Shown here: piece after piece, positions 31,472 to 38,913 of the stretch
Layout: the number at the start of each line of letters is the position of its first letter
Numbering within the stretch: the stretch's first letter is position 1
Source: a virus
Direction: 5' to 3' (one strand)
IMG/VR virus record: IMGVR_UViG_3300036792_000274
Location: 1 to 52,059 of that record
Length of the DNA stretch: 52,059 nt
The notes under the pieces: generated by a model
What the model was told of the DNA's origin: nothing
The model's input: the letters and a program-made list of their open reading frames with translations, nothing else
Databases searched by the model: none
Made by a program: the position numbers and the translations under genes

Positions 31472-32000
31472 GCCGAAGGCGCCGCGGTGGCTGACGGAGG
31501 CATTCGCGGACGGCGTGGTCGACCTCGTGCGCCAGGACCACTTCGACCTCCTGCCCGACCGCCGCCCGCCCTGCTTCCTCAGCTACTTCGACCCCGACCG
31601 CCGCGGCTGCGAGGGCGAGTTTGAACGCTTCCACTTCATCGGGCGCCAGCGGGTCGAACACGCGCTGGGCGTGCTGATGCCGGCGGCCGGGGAACGGTGC
31701 CCTTGGTGCAGCGGCCGCGGGTGCGATCCGGGGAACGTCCTCGCCGACTGCCCGACCTGCGGCGGCAGCTGCGTCACAGCGCCGGTCGACTTCGACTCGA
31801 CGCCCCTGATCCTCGTTGCCGCCTGGGACCCTCGCAACGGCGGGATCGGCTGCGAACAGCACCACCGCCGGTTCGACGACCACCAAGTCTCGCTGCCCCG
31901 GAACCGGATAGTTATCCCACTCTCGGCGCTGCCCGGCAGGGTGGTCGCCTTCGCGGGCGACTACGGCCTGGAGTCCGAGCTCGAGCGGAAATTCCGATGA
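31464..32000 (+). CDS. Zinc-binding protein, possible HNH-like
   Basis: The product is 178 residues from GTG 31464. It contains CPWCSGRG and CPTCGG knuckles near residues 79-98, then a GCEQHHRRFDDH segment and a C-terminal ALPGRVVAFAGDYGLESELE. A Cys-x-x-His-His stretch followed by a conserved C-terminal tail is reminiscent of some phage HNH-type proteins, but I cannot confirm a nuclease fold. Zinc binding is the secure part. Confidence 0.55.
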   Translation: MAKPKAPRWLTEAFADGVVDLVRQDHFDLLPDRRPPCFLSYFDPDRRGCEGEFERFHFIGRQRVEHALGVLMPAAGERCPWCSGRGCDPGNVLADCPTCGGSCVTAPVDFDSTPLILVAAWDPRNGGIGCEQHHRRFDDHQVSLPRNRIVIPLSALPGRVVAFAGDYGLESELERKFR

Positions 32001-32236
32001 TCCGTCCGACCGGCGCCCCACCCTCCGCGCAGGTGATCCCCCTGCAAAGTGCGGTCAAGCCCAGAGCCGAAACGCCTGTCGTCGTCGCCCGCCACGGCGG
32101 CCGCTGCTCGGGCTGCCGCGGCGCGATCCGGCTCGACGAGGAGATTCAGCGCGTAGAACGCGGCTGGCACCACGTCGAGTGCATCCCGTGGGAAACCATC
32201 CCCTTCGCCCCCCGGCGCCGCGAGGACGTCGCGTGA
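31997..32236 (+). CDS. Small zinc-finger protein
   Basis: The product is 79 residues, ATGA overlap. The C-terminal half GGRCSGCRGAIRLDEEIQRV then WHHVEC has the CxxC ... HxxC layout of PARP/LIM-like knuckles common in actinophage small proteins. Confidence 0.65.
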   Translation: MIRPTGAPPSAQVIPLQSAVKPRAETPVVVARHGGRCSGCRGAIRLDEEIQRVERGWHHVECIPWETIPFAPRRREDVA

Positions 32237-32418
32237 CGCCGCTCTGCCCCGTCTGCGGCAAGCCACTCGGGACCGGCGAGCCGATCGTCATGCTCGAGGA
32301 CGACGACTACGGTTTCGTCCACGTCCACGAGCACTGCGCCGATCCCCACGACGCCGAGACGGCGATCTCCAACGGCAGCTACGACCCCGGAGAAGACTAC
32401 CCGCACGGTGCGTACTAA
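32233..32418 (+). CDS. Small zinc-finger protein
   Basis: The product is 61 residues from GTG 32233 (GTGA overlap). CPVCGKPL and VHEHC, about 25 residues apart, form a likely zinc site. The tail is acidic. It is a probable relative of the preceding gene product and the last gene before the recombination operon promoter. Confidence 0.65.
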   Translation: MTPLCPVCGKPLGTGEPIVMLEDDDYGFVHVHEHCADPHDAETAISNGSYDPGEDYPHGAY

Positions 32419-32422
32419 AGGG

Positions 32423-32458
32423 TTGACGCTCGGCTAGGTTTTCAGTAGGGTCGAGCGA
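32423..32458 (+). promoter_or_regulatory. Promoter of the TTGACGCGCGGCWAGG family (recombination operon)
   Basis: TTGACG (32423-32428), 17-nt spacer with GCTCGGCTAGGTTTT, -10 TAGGGT (32446-32451); predicted +1 near A32458. GAGCGATC and GATCCTC near the 5' end can form a small hairpin with one bulge. Unlike its relatives there is no GTGATCGT at +1. Confidence 0.8.
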
Positions 32459-32498
32459 TCCGTTTGTCGATCCTCTCCCCGACCGAATAGGAGTCCCG

Positions 32499-33584
32499 AT
32501 GCCCGATCAACCCGCCTCGCCGGCGGTCGCCGAGGTCGTGCCCGCAGGCGCAGGCCCACAGGTCGACCCGCTGCTCCCGGCCGCCGAGGTCACCCTCCCG
32601 CCCGGCGTCCAGCCGTCCCGCAACTACCTCGCCGCGGTCGAGCTCGGGCACGTCCTGGCGGCCTCGAACTACTACCGCGACGCGACCGACCCCGCGCAGG
32701 CGGCCGTCAAGGTGATGATCGGGATGGACCTGGGAGTCTCGCCCACCGCGGCGATTCAGGGCATCCACACGATGGAGGAAAACGGCAAGGTCATCTTCCT
32801 GACCGAAACCAAGCTGCTCGCCGCCGTGGTCAAAGGGCGCCCCGACGTCGAATACAAGATCGTCAAACGCGAACCCGAGTTCTTTGAAGCGGAATTCCTG
32901 CGGCGCAACGCCGAGGGCGAGTGGGAGGCCGAGGGGCCGAACATCAGCTGGACCCTCGAGCACGCACGCAAAGTCGTCAAAGGGTTCGACAAAAAGCCGA
33001 CGTGGAAGTTCAACGGAATCGTGATGCTCGGCTGGCGCGTGCTCTCGGAGGGGTTCCGGCTCTACTTCCCCGACGTCCTCGCCGGTCAGCCGATCTACAC
33101 GCTGGAGGAGTTCGACGCCGACGCCGACGACATGCGGCTGAAGGAGGCGATGGCGCCGGCCAAACCCGTCCCGCTGAACGACGCGAAGGCCGAGAATCTG
33201 CGCGAGGAAGCGCGGAAGGTCTACGACGAACTGAAGGCGATCAACCCCGACCGCCTGGTCGCCGGTCGCTTCGCCCAGATGGTCGCCAGCGCCGAGCACT
33301 CGCACGCCCGGCTCGAAACGGTCGTCGGCTCGCTGGTCGACCTCCGCGACACGGAGAAGACGATCGCCGAGCGCAGCGCCGAGCTCGAGGAGTTGGTCGG
33401 CGAGAAAGAGGCCAAGCCGACGATCGAACGCGCCGAGCGCCGCGGCAGCAACCGCGACCGGATCGCCGTGCTCGACAAGGCCATCGCCGAGGTCAAGGCC
33501 AAGGAAGAGAAACCGGCGGACGGCGAGGCGCCCGAGGCCCCGGCCGAGGCGCCCGTCGACGGCGACGCTCCCGCCGATGCCTAG
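32499..33584 (+). CDS. RecT-like single-strand annealing protein
   Basis: The product is 361 residues, with AGGAGT 6-8 nt upstream of ATG. The N-terminal half follows the RecT pattern: AAVELGHVLAASNYYRDATD, QAAVKVMIGMDLGVSPTAAI, the MEENGKVIFLTETKLLAAVV strand pair. Further on come KKPTWKFNGIVMLGWRVLSE and RLYFPDVLAGQPIYTLEEF. RecT proteins anneal complementary single strands during phage recombination and concatemer formation. The C-terminus is a long charged helix and an Ala/Glu/Pro tail. A matching nuclease lies at 34393. Confidence 0.75.
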   Translation: MPDQPASPAVAEVVPAGAGPQVDPLLPAAEVTLPPGVQPSRNYLAAVELGHVLAASNYYRDATDPAQAAVKVMIGMDLGVSPTAAIQGIHTMEENGKVIFLTETKLLAAVVKGRPDVEYKIVKREPEFFEAEFLRRNAEGEWEAEGPNISWTLEHARKVVKGFDKKPTWKFNGIVMLGWRVLSEGFRLYFPDVLAGQPIYTLEEFDADADDMRLKEAMAPAKPVPLNDAKAENLREEARKVYDELKAINPDRLVAGRFAQMVASAEHSHARLETVVGSLVDLRDTEKTIAERSAELEELVGEKEAKPTIERAERRGSNRDRIAVLDKAIAEVKAKEEKPADGEAPEAPAEAPVDGDAPADA

Positions 33585-33720
33585 CCCGGCCGAAGAACAC
33601 CGCCGCCGGGTGACGATGCAGCGGGCGTCGGAAATCAAGCCGCGCCACTACAAGCCGCCGGCGAAGCAGCCGAAGGGCAACCGCACCTTCGCGCGGAAGG
33701 GGCCGGTGCGGCGTGTCTGA
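33577..33720 (+). CDS. Very small basic protein
   Basis: ATG 33577 to TGA 33720 encodes 47 residues, rich in Lys, Arg and Pro. It overlaps the annealing protein gene by 8 nt and the next gene by 8 nt. The base composition by codon position fits its neighbours. Function unknown; charge suggests nucleic acid binding. Confidence 0.5.
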   Translation: MPSPAEEHRRRVTMQRASEIKPRHYKPPAKQPKGNRTFARKGPVRRV

Positions 33721-33931
33721 TTCCGATCTCGGCAACGTCGGCGTGCAGCGGGAGGTCCACAGCTACGAGCGCGTCCAGGCGTTCGACGCGCCCGATCCGA
33801 CGTGGGTGGCGATCCTCAGCTGCGGCCACGAGGCCAAGCTGACCGCCGAACCGACCCACATCGGCCGGGCCCGCGGCGGCCGCTACATGGACTGCCCCGC
33901 CTGCACGGCGCTCTCGAAGGCGCAGTCATGA
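33713..33931 (+). CDS. Small protein with CxxC zinc motif
   Basis: The product is 72 residues from GTG 33713. ILSCGHEAKL and MDCPACTAL give C-x-H plus CxxC ligands for one zinc. The SCGH ... CPAC layout is common in small actinophage proteins. Confidence 0.65.
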   Translation: MSDSDLGNVGVQREVHSYERVQAFDAPDPTWVAILSCGHEAKLTAEPTHIGRARGGRYMDCPACTALSKAQS

Positions 33932-34182
33932 GCGTGCGCCTGGAGACGGTCACGGCGACGATGAGCTACCACACGACGGCGATCGTCGACGGCGACCGGG
34001 ACCGCAAGCGCGTGGAGGTCCAGATCCCGACGACCTATTCCTGGCGGGCCACGGACGGCGACCGGATTCTCTTCGTCGGCCAGCAGGCGTTCTACACCCG
34101 CGAGGAGGCCGAGGACGACTGCCGCGAGGTCATGCTCGACGTGCTCGACCTCGAAGTCGTCAACGTGGAGACGGGACCATGA
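33928..34182 (+). CDS. Small hypothetical protein
   Basis: The product is 84 residues, ATGA overlap. It is beta-rich with an acidic C-terminus (EEAEDDCREVMLDVLDLEVV). Unknown function; lies between the two recombination genes. Confidence 0.6.
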   Translation: MSVRLETVTATMSYHTTAIVDGDRDRKRVEVQIPTTYSWRATDGDRILFVGQQAFYTREEAEDDCREVMLDVLDLEVVNVETGP

Positions 34183-34400
34183 GCGACCCGACGCCGCAGG
34201 AGCGGGCCCGCGACGCGATCTACGAGGGCATCGCGGCTCAGGCGGCCCAGCGCGACCCCGACGTCCTCAAGGAACTCGCCGAGGCGTACGCGAAGGTCAC
34301 CTGGGGCGCTCAGGGCGCCTATTCGTACGAGGCCGACTACCACCACACCGAGCACGGCGGCGAGCCGCGCCCGAGGCCGGAGGCTGGTTTCCGTGGCTGA
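34179..34400 (+). CDS. Small hypothetical protein
   Basis: The product is 73 residues, ATGA overlap. It has an N-terminal helix (PQERARDAIYEGIAAQAAQR) and a His/Arg-rich tail. It overlaps the nuclease gene by 8 nt. Confidence 0.6.
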   Translation: MSDPTPQERARDAIYEGIAAQAAQRDPDVLKELAEAYAKVTWGAQGAYSYEADYHHTEHGGEPRPRPEAGFRG

Positions 34401-35700
34401 TCTCACCGTGCGTCCCGAATGGCGCAACCTGCCGCCCGTCACCGAGGCCGAACAGCCGGTCGTCGGCGAGGGCTGGCAGCCGTCGCAGACGTTCCTCAAG
34501 CACCACGACCGTTGCGACCGCGCCGCCATGCTCTATCTGATCCACGGGGGCGGCGCCGGGTCCCACCCGCTGAACCGCGGGGCGATCTGGCACGACGTCG
34601 CCGCGCGCCTCACCCAGCACGCGATCAGCCAGCCGGACGGCGGCGAGCCGAAGGTGCAGAGCGTCGAGATCGGCAAGGAATTCCTGCTCGACTACCTGCG
34701 GGAAAACCCCCACCTGCAAGTCTCGGCGGTCGAGCGCGACGCCCTCCGCTACATGATCGCCAACTTCTGCATGGGCGAGGTCTGGGACCCGGGCAAGATC
34801 GTCGCCCTGGAGACGACGGTGACGCTCCAGATCGGGCGCTGGACGATCATCTGCCGGATCGACCGCGCCGAAACCATCGGGCCGGGCTTCCTCGAAGTCG
34901 TCGACTACAAGACGTCGTTCTCGCTCGAAGACGGCGAGGAATTCAAGGGCGAGTCCTACGACGAAAACGGCGAGCCGCGCTTCGCCGGGAACTTTCAGAC
35001 GATGCTCTACGCCCTGGCGCTCGCCGAGGGACTGCTCGACGACGGCCTGCCGCTCGGCGAAGACTTCGACCGCTTCAAGCTGCGGCTCGCCTACCCGCGC
35101 TACCTGCGCGACCGCGACACGCTCCCGCGCCTCGCCGCCCGCGAAGTGGTCGTCACCCGCAAGCAGCTGCTCGACTTCAGGATCGACATCGAACTCCAGT
35201 TGGAACGCCTGGAGGCGGTCAACTTCGGCGAACGCCGCTGGCAGCCGACGCCGGGCTCCCACTGCGCGGAGTGCCCGGCCGAGTACGCCTGCCCGCTGCC
35301 GCGCATCCTGCGGCCCGAGAGCCAGCACGCGAACCTCACGTCGATCGACGATCTCGAAAAGGCCGCGGCCGCCTGGTACTTCATGTCGCGCCGCAACGAA
35401 AACCTCAAGCGCCGGCTGAAGAAGGGCGCCGAACGGATCGGCGATCTCGACCCGGGCGCGCTGGAGATCGGCGACGAGGACGGCAACAAAGGCGTGCGGA
35501 TCGGGAACGACCTGGCGCTGCTCTTCTTGGCGAAGGAATCGAAAACGATCCCCGACAAGGAAGAACTCGAACGCGCCGTCACCCAGGCGGTGGAGTACGG
35601 CGAGAAGTTCGACATGGCCGAGCACATCCGCGTCTCGGAATCGACCGAATTTGCCAAACGAAAGGTGCCCCCCAGGCGCCAGAACGGAGGATCGAAGTGA
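34393..35700 (+). CDS. Cas4/AddB-like PD-(D/E)XK exonuclease with Fe-S cysteines
   Basis: The product is 435 residues from GTG 34393. The nuclease core is visible: Asp157 (RIDRAE), Glu168-x-x-Asp-Tyr-Lys173 (FLEVVDYKT) and Gln202-x3-Tyr206 (FQTMLYA). Cys41 plus Cys291-x2-Cys294-x5-Cys300 reproduce the Fe-S cluster arrangement of AddB and Cas4 nucleases. Such enzymes resect double-strand ends to feed RecT-type annealing proteins; one is encoded upstream at 32499. The last 130 residues are helical and acidic. The next gene overlaps by four bases. Confidence 0.8.
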   Translation: MADLTVRPEWRNLPPVTEAEQPVVGEGWQPSQTFLKHHDRCDRAAMLYLIHGGGAGSHPLNRGAIWHDVAARLTQHAISQPDGGEPKVQSVEIGKEFLLDYLRENPHLQVSAVERDALRYMIANFCMGEVWDPGKIVALETTVTLQIGRWTIICRIDRAETIGPGFLEVVDYKTSFSLEDGEEFKGESYDENGEPRFAGNFQTMLYALALAEGLLDDGLPLGEDFDRFKLRLAYPRYLRDRDTLPRLAAREVVVTRKQLLDFRIDIELQLERLEAVNFGERRWQPTPGSHCAECPAEYACPLPRILRPESQHANLTSIDDLEKAAAAWYFMSRRNENLKRRLKKGAERIGDLDPGALEIGDEDGNKGVRIGNDLALLFLAKESKTIPDKEELERAVTQAVEYGEKFDMAEHIRVSESTEFAKRKVPPRRQNGGSK

Positions 35701-36236
35701 GCGACGACGCAGGGACCATGAAGGCCGAGGTCGATCTCGGTCGCATCTTCGCCGACAGCGACTTCGGCGAGACGATCGCCGACCGGATCATCGACGCGGC
35801 GGCTGACCTCCTGGTCCGCGAAGCGGGCGTCAAGGTCACGGAGGGGCTGGCGGGGGAGATCACCAAGGCCCGCGAGCGGGTGATCGACGAGAAGCTGGAG
35901 GCGATCATCACCGAGGCGCTGACGAAGCCGATCAAACGCACCGACCAGTTCGGCCAGGACCGCGGCGGCGAGCCGGTCACGCTCAACGAGCTCGTGGTCA
36001 AACGCTTCGAGCAGTACCTCCAGCGGGCGGTCAAACCCGACGTGGGCGGCCGACCCAGCTACGGCGGCAACCCGACCGTGCTGGAGAAGATGATCGACGA
36101 CGCGATCGGGCGGCAGTTCACGGGCGAGATCAAGAAGGCGGTCGACGAGGCCACCGAGCAGGCGCGCGCCGCGGTCCAGACGTCGGCGGCCGAGATCCTG
36201 GCCGAGACGATCCGGCGGTCGGGGGCGCGCCTCTGA
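35697..36236 (+). CDS. Hypothetical helical protein
   Basis: The product is 179 residues from GTG 35697 with GGAGG upstream. It is helical, with long amphipathic stretches (IADRIIDAAADLLVREAGVK). The segment KPDVGGRPSYGGNPTVLEKM interrupts the helices. It is coupled to the nuclease gene; a role in recombination or replication is possible but unsupported. Confidence 0.65.
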   Translation: MSDDAGTMKAEVDLGRIFADSDFGETIADRIIDAAADLLVREAGVKVTEGLAGEITKARERVIDEKLEAIITEALTKPIKRTDQFGQDRGGEPVTLNELVVKRFEQYLQRAVKPDVGGRPSYGGNPTVLEKMIDDAIGRQFTGEIKKAVDEATEQARAAVQTSAAEILAETIRRSGARL

Positions 36237-36703
36237 TGGCCGAGCAGACCAGCGGCTACAACTACCGGGTACTCGCGCTCGCCGCGCCGGGGACGATCGG
36301 CGAGTCGGACTTCCCCGGCATCTACGACCTTGGCTGGCACCGCGGCCGCACGCCCACCGCGGCGGTCGAGGCGGCCTGCGAGGCGAACGGGCTTCCCGAG
36401 ACGGCGACCGGCACGGTGGTCGCCGTCGCCGAGCGCCAGTGGAACGAACGGCAGGCCAAGAAACAGATGGTCCCGATCTGGGAGATCGTCGAGGTCACCG
36501 AGGAGAACGGCGCCGCGGCGGACCCGCGCGTCCCCCCGGCCGCCGGCGACGACCTGGCGGACGGGCTCGACCCCGAGCGCGGCTGCGAGTGGACGGAAGA
36601 CGGGCTGACGTGCGAGCACCTGCCTGGCGACCACGGCGAGCACGGGCTCGGCATGTGCCGGGTCGAGAACTGCCCCTGCGGCGGCTACGAACCGAAGCCG
36701 TGA
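36236..36703 (+). CDS. Hypothetical protein with C-terminal cysteines
   Basis: The product is 155 residues (TGATGG overlap). The N-terminal domain is beta-rich (YRVLALAAPGTIGESDFPG). The C-terminal part has Cys/His pairs (CEWTEDGLTCEHLPGDHGEH, then CRVENCPCGG), a possible zinc site. It overlaps the JAMM protease gene by four bases. Confidence 0.65.
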   Translation: MAEQTSGYNYRVLALAAPGTIGESDFPGIYDLGWHRGRTPTAAVEAACEANGLPETATGTVVAVAERQWNERQAKKQMVPIWEIVEVTEENGAAADPRVPPAAGDDLADGLDPERGCEWTEDGLTCEHLPGDHGEHGLGMCRVENCPCGGYEPKP

Positions 36704-37161
36704 TCGACGTCAACGACTGGCTCCGCGAGGAGTTGATCCGGCGCGCCGAGGCGGAGGACCCCGAGGAGTGCTGCGGGTTGATCTCGCGCACCCGCAAGGG
36801 GCTCGCGCTCTGGGGCGCCACCAACGTCGCCAAGGACCCGACCGCCGGGTTCGAGATCGCGCCCGGGTCGCTACTCGCGATCATCACCGAGATCGGCAAC
36901 CAGGGCCAGGAGTTGGTCGGCGTCTACCACTCGCACCCGCACGGGCCGGTCACGCCGTCGACGGAGGACATCCTCCTCGCCGGGAACTGGCCCGGCCTGA
37001 CGTGGGTGATCGCCGGCCGCTCGGTCTGCGGCGGCTGCAAAGGCGAGGGCGAGGTCGCCGGGCCCCGGGCGGAGGGCGCGCCCGCGGCCGCCACGGTGAA
37101 GTGCGACGGCTGCGACGGCGCCGGGACCGTCCCCGACGTCTGGGCCGGAGTACTCGCGTGA
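36700..37161 (+). CDS. JAMM (Mov34/JAB) metalloprotease with zinc ribbon
   Basis: The product is 153 residues from GTG 36700. The JAMM zinc motif is complete: Glu22/23 (PEECCG), then His77-x-His79-x7-Ser87-x2-Asp90 in VYHSHPHGPVTPSTED. JAMM enzymes cleave isopeptide bonds to ubiquitin-like tags or remove small modifiers. After the core, a DnaJ-type zinc ribbon is attached (Cys110-x2-Cys113, Cys135-x2-Cys138). Tail-associated JAB domains occur in lambda K, but this gene lies in the early region beside ASCH and zinc proteins, far from the tail. Counteracting a host ubiquitin-like defence is a possible role, by inference only. Confidence 0.8.
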   Translation: MIDVNDWLREELIRRAEAEDPEECCGLISRTRKGLALWGATNVAKDPTAGFEIAPGSLLAIITEIGNQGQELVGVYHSHPHGPVTPSTEDILLAGNWPGLTWVIAGRSVCGGCKGEGEVAGPRAEGAPAAATVKCDGCDGAGTVPDVWAGVLA

Positions 37162-37337
37162 GCACGCCGCACGAACGCCTGGTCGTCCTGATCGCCTGCG
37201 AAAAGCTGGAGATCGGCGAAGCCTACGGCTGGACGATTGAGCGCGTCGCCAGCCACTACCTCTACAGGGTGGCGATCCCGAACCAGCCGATCGTCGACGT
37301 CACCGACGCCGAGATTCACGAACGGAGGCCCCAGTGA
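37158..37337 (+). CDS. Small hypothetical protein
   Basis: The product is 59 residues from GTG 37158 (GTGA overlap). Its pattern is LVVLIACEKLEIGEAYGWTI followed by a strand pair. It sits between the JAMM and ASCH genes with overlaps on both sides. Function unknown. Confidence 0.6.
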   Translation: MSTPHERLVVLIACEKLEIGEAYGWTIERVASHYLYRVAIPNQPIVDVTDAEIHERRPQ

Positions 37338-37813
37338 TCTTCAAGCCCGAGCTCGCCGCCGCCATCGTGCTCGGCGAGAAGACCGCGACCCGGCGGATCG
37401 CCGTCGAGAATCCGCGCGCCATGTGGCGGCTCGAGCGCCCGTGGCGCTACGAACCCGGCAAACGCTTCGCGGTGCAGCCGGGCCGGGGCAAGGACGGAAT
37501 CGCGATGGCGATCGTCACCAACCGGCGTATGGACCCGCTGAGCGCCGTCACGAGCCGCGACGCGCGCTGCGAGGGCTTCCCGACCCGAGACGCCTTCGTC
37601 GCCGCGTGGCGCGCCATCAACGGCTCCTACGACCCCGATCAGCGGGTACACGTCGTCGAATTCGAGCTCGACGGTCCCTACTGCGCCGGATGCGACGGCT
37701 GCGGTTGGTGCGAGGGGTCGCCCGCGTTCAGCTGCACCGACTGTCGCGGCACCGGCCGCGAACTCTCTGCGGGCGCCCTGGCGGTGCTCGCCGAGGTCCG
37801 ACCGGACGACTAG
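37334..37813 (+). CDS. ASCH-domain protein with zinc ribbon
   Basis: The product is 159 residues from GTG 37334. The ASCH/PUA-like domain covers residues 1-115: FKPELAAAIVLGEKTATRRI, YEPGKRFAVQPGRGK, MDPLSAVTSRDARCEGFPTR, YDPDQRVHVVEFEL. ASCH domains bind RNA or hydrolyse modified nucleosides such as N4-acetylcytidine. A DnaJ-type zinc ribbon (CAGCDGCGWC ... CTDCRGTG) is fused C-terminally, like that in the JAMM protein two genes upstream. The substrate is unknown. Confidence 0.75.
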   Translation: MIFKPELAAAIVLGEKTATRRIAVENPRAMWRLERPWRYEPGKRFAVQPGRGKDGIAMAIVTNRRMDPLSAVTSRDARCEGFPTRDAFVAAWRAINGSYDPDQRVHVVEFELDGPYCAGCDGCGWCEGSPAFSCTDCRGTGRELSAGALAVLAEVRPDD

Positions 37814-37823
37814 CTTTCGGCCA
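37811..37823 (+). promoter_or_regulatory. Leaderless -10 box
   Basis: TAGCTT (37811-37816) starts in the ASCH stop codon; 6 nt later is ATG 37823. Confidence 0.45.
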
Positions 37824-37993
37824 TGCCGCGGCGCAACCGCAATGCCCTTGAGATCAGGCGCCGGCACACGCGCACGGGCAGCGGTTGGATGAGCGTCAAC
37901 AAAGGCAAGGGGTCGAAGAAGAAGCGCGAAAAGCGCACCGACGCCGCCCCGCTGACGCCCGGCGTGATGCACTCCAAGACGCGCCTCCGCTAG
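37823..37993 (+). CDS. Very small, highly basic protein
   Basis: ATG 37823 to TAG 37993 encodes 56 residues, about a third Arg or Lys (NALEIRRRHTRTGSGW, KGKGSKKKREKR). No Shine-Dalgarno is present, but the leaderless -10 spacing is exact. Nucleic acid binding is likely from charge. It precedes a structured non-coding stretch. Confidence 0.55.
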   Translation: MPRRNRNALEIRRRHTRTGSGWMSVNKGKGSKKKREKRTDAAPLTPGVMHSKTRLR

Positions 37994-38170
37994 TCTCGGC
38001 GCCGCCGTATGCGTAGGCGCGGATCGCGGCCCCTGATCCGAACCTCGCTCGACCGGGGGTGAGTTCGGTAAGCCCCCAAATGGGCGGGAGGGACGTGCAG
38101 CGCTGATTCCCGCGGCTAGGGACCGTCGCCCGCGATGCCCGTCGTGACCTCTCCGGGCGGCGGTTCCCGA
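37994..38170 (+). ncRNA. Structured intergenic region, possible non-coding RNA
   Basis: These 177 nt contain no convincing gene. TAGTCT (37991-37996) could start a rightward transcript near 38003. Hairpins include CGGATC/GATCCG, CCGAAC-c-TC/GAGTTCGG and a long one, GGGACCGTCGCCCG with CGGGCGGCGGTTCCC (about 38117-38175), which pairs fully only as plus-strand RNA because of a U-G wobble. I recognise no RNA family and no tRNA. It may also serve as the 3' region for the leftward RusA gene. Confidence 0.3.
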
Positions 38171-38767
38171 TCAGGCCGCGACCAGCTGCTCTTGGCCGAC
38201 CGGCGGCGGCGAGGAGATCCCCGCCTCCTCCACGGTCGCGTAGAGCATCCGGCCGACGCGGATCAGCGCCCGCGGCTCCCGCCACGATTCGCCCTCGAGC
38301 ACCTGCGCCTCCGGGTCGCAGTAGTGCTTCCGGTCATGGCCGTCGACCACCCGTTTGTCGTCGGCCCAGACGCCGGCGGCGGTCAGCGCGTCCTCAATCG
38401 CGCGCCGGAGCTTGCCGGAGTCGTGGGTGTCGGTGACGTCAGGGTGCGCCGGCGCCGCGGGACGGAGCAGGTGCGCGAACTGACCCGTGCGGTAGTGACC
38501 GCCAGGCCGTGCCTCGAAGGCGTCGATGCAGACCCAGAGCGGCCCGTCGAGCGCGGGCTTGCCGCGCCAGGCGATCCCCGCCTCGCGCTCGACCATCGCC
38601 ATCCACTCGGCGGTGCCCTTCGTCGCGTGCCGGTACTTCAGGATCAGGCGACCGTCCGCGTCGCGCGCCTCGCTGAAGCGTTTGCCGAGCGGTTCGGCCG
38701 TCTTCGACCCTGCGCCCTTCGGCTGGCCGTAGACCGTCATTCGGAGGAGTTCCGGGCCTCGTTTCAT
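38171..38767 (-). CDS. rusA: RusA-like Holliday junction resolvase
   Basis: The product is 198 residues from ATG at 38767; ATG at 38836 would give 221. The N-terminal strand MTVYGQPKGAGSK is followed by the acidic core. The core HDSGKLRRAIEDALTAAGVW then ADDKRV matches RusA, where conserved aspartates bind metal and cut four-way junctions. The first Asp triplet is diverged (usually PDxDN). It is encoded leftward, against the surrounding genes. A resolvase fits the RecT-like/nuclease recombination route here. Confidence 0.75.
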   Translation of the reverse strand: MKRGPELLRMTVYGQPKGAGSKTAEPLGKRFSEARDADGRLILKYRHATKGTAEWMAMVEREAGIAWRGKPALDGPLWVCIDAFEARPGGHYRTGQFAHLLRPAAPAHPDVTDTHDSGKLRRAIEDALTAAGVWADDKRVVDGHDRKHYCDPEAQVLEGESWREPRALIRVGRMLYATVEEAGISSPPPVGQEQLVAA

Positions 38768-38849
38768 ACCCGGAATCGTGGGTGCCAACTCGGACGGAAC
38801 GGCTGCAAAACGACGGAAGGCGCCCATCGGCGCCATCCGGTCGGCGGCC

Positions 38850-38863
38850 TAGATTGGCCGCTG
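38850..38863 (+). promoter_or_regulatory. Leaderless -10 box with GTGATCGT start
   Basis: TAGATT (38850-38855), 7 nt, then GTGATCGTC at 38863. The TTGACG -35 of the related promoters is missing. Confidence 0.5.
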
Positions 38864-38913
38864 TGATCGTCTCCGCGGTCGATTCTACCCCAAGCAAAAG
38901 GAGATTCCAGTGA
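38863..38913 (+). other. Leader peptide M-I-V-S (16 codons)
   Basis: GTG 38863 runs 16 codons to TGA 38911-38913, which overlaps GTG 38910 as GTGA. AAAAGGAGA inside the leader is the Shine-Dalgarno sequence of the next gene, so leader translation would cross that site. Confidence 0.45.

Noticed and set aside
36700-37161. Tail-tip assembly protease (lambda K-like)
   Set aside because: The gene is far from tail genes, lacks an NlpC/P60 partner domain and carries a zinc ribbon instead.
37994-38170. tRNA gene in the intergenic gap
   Set aside because: No acceptor/T-arm combination or GGTTCRANYCC motif on either strand.
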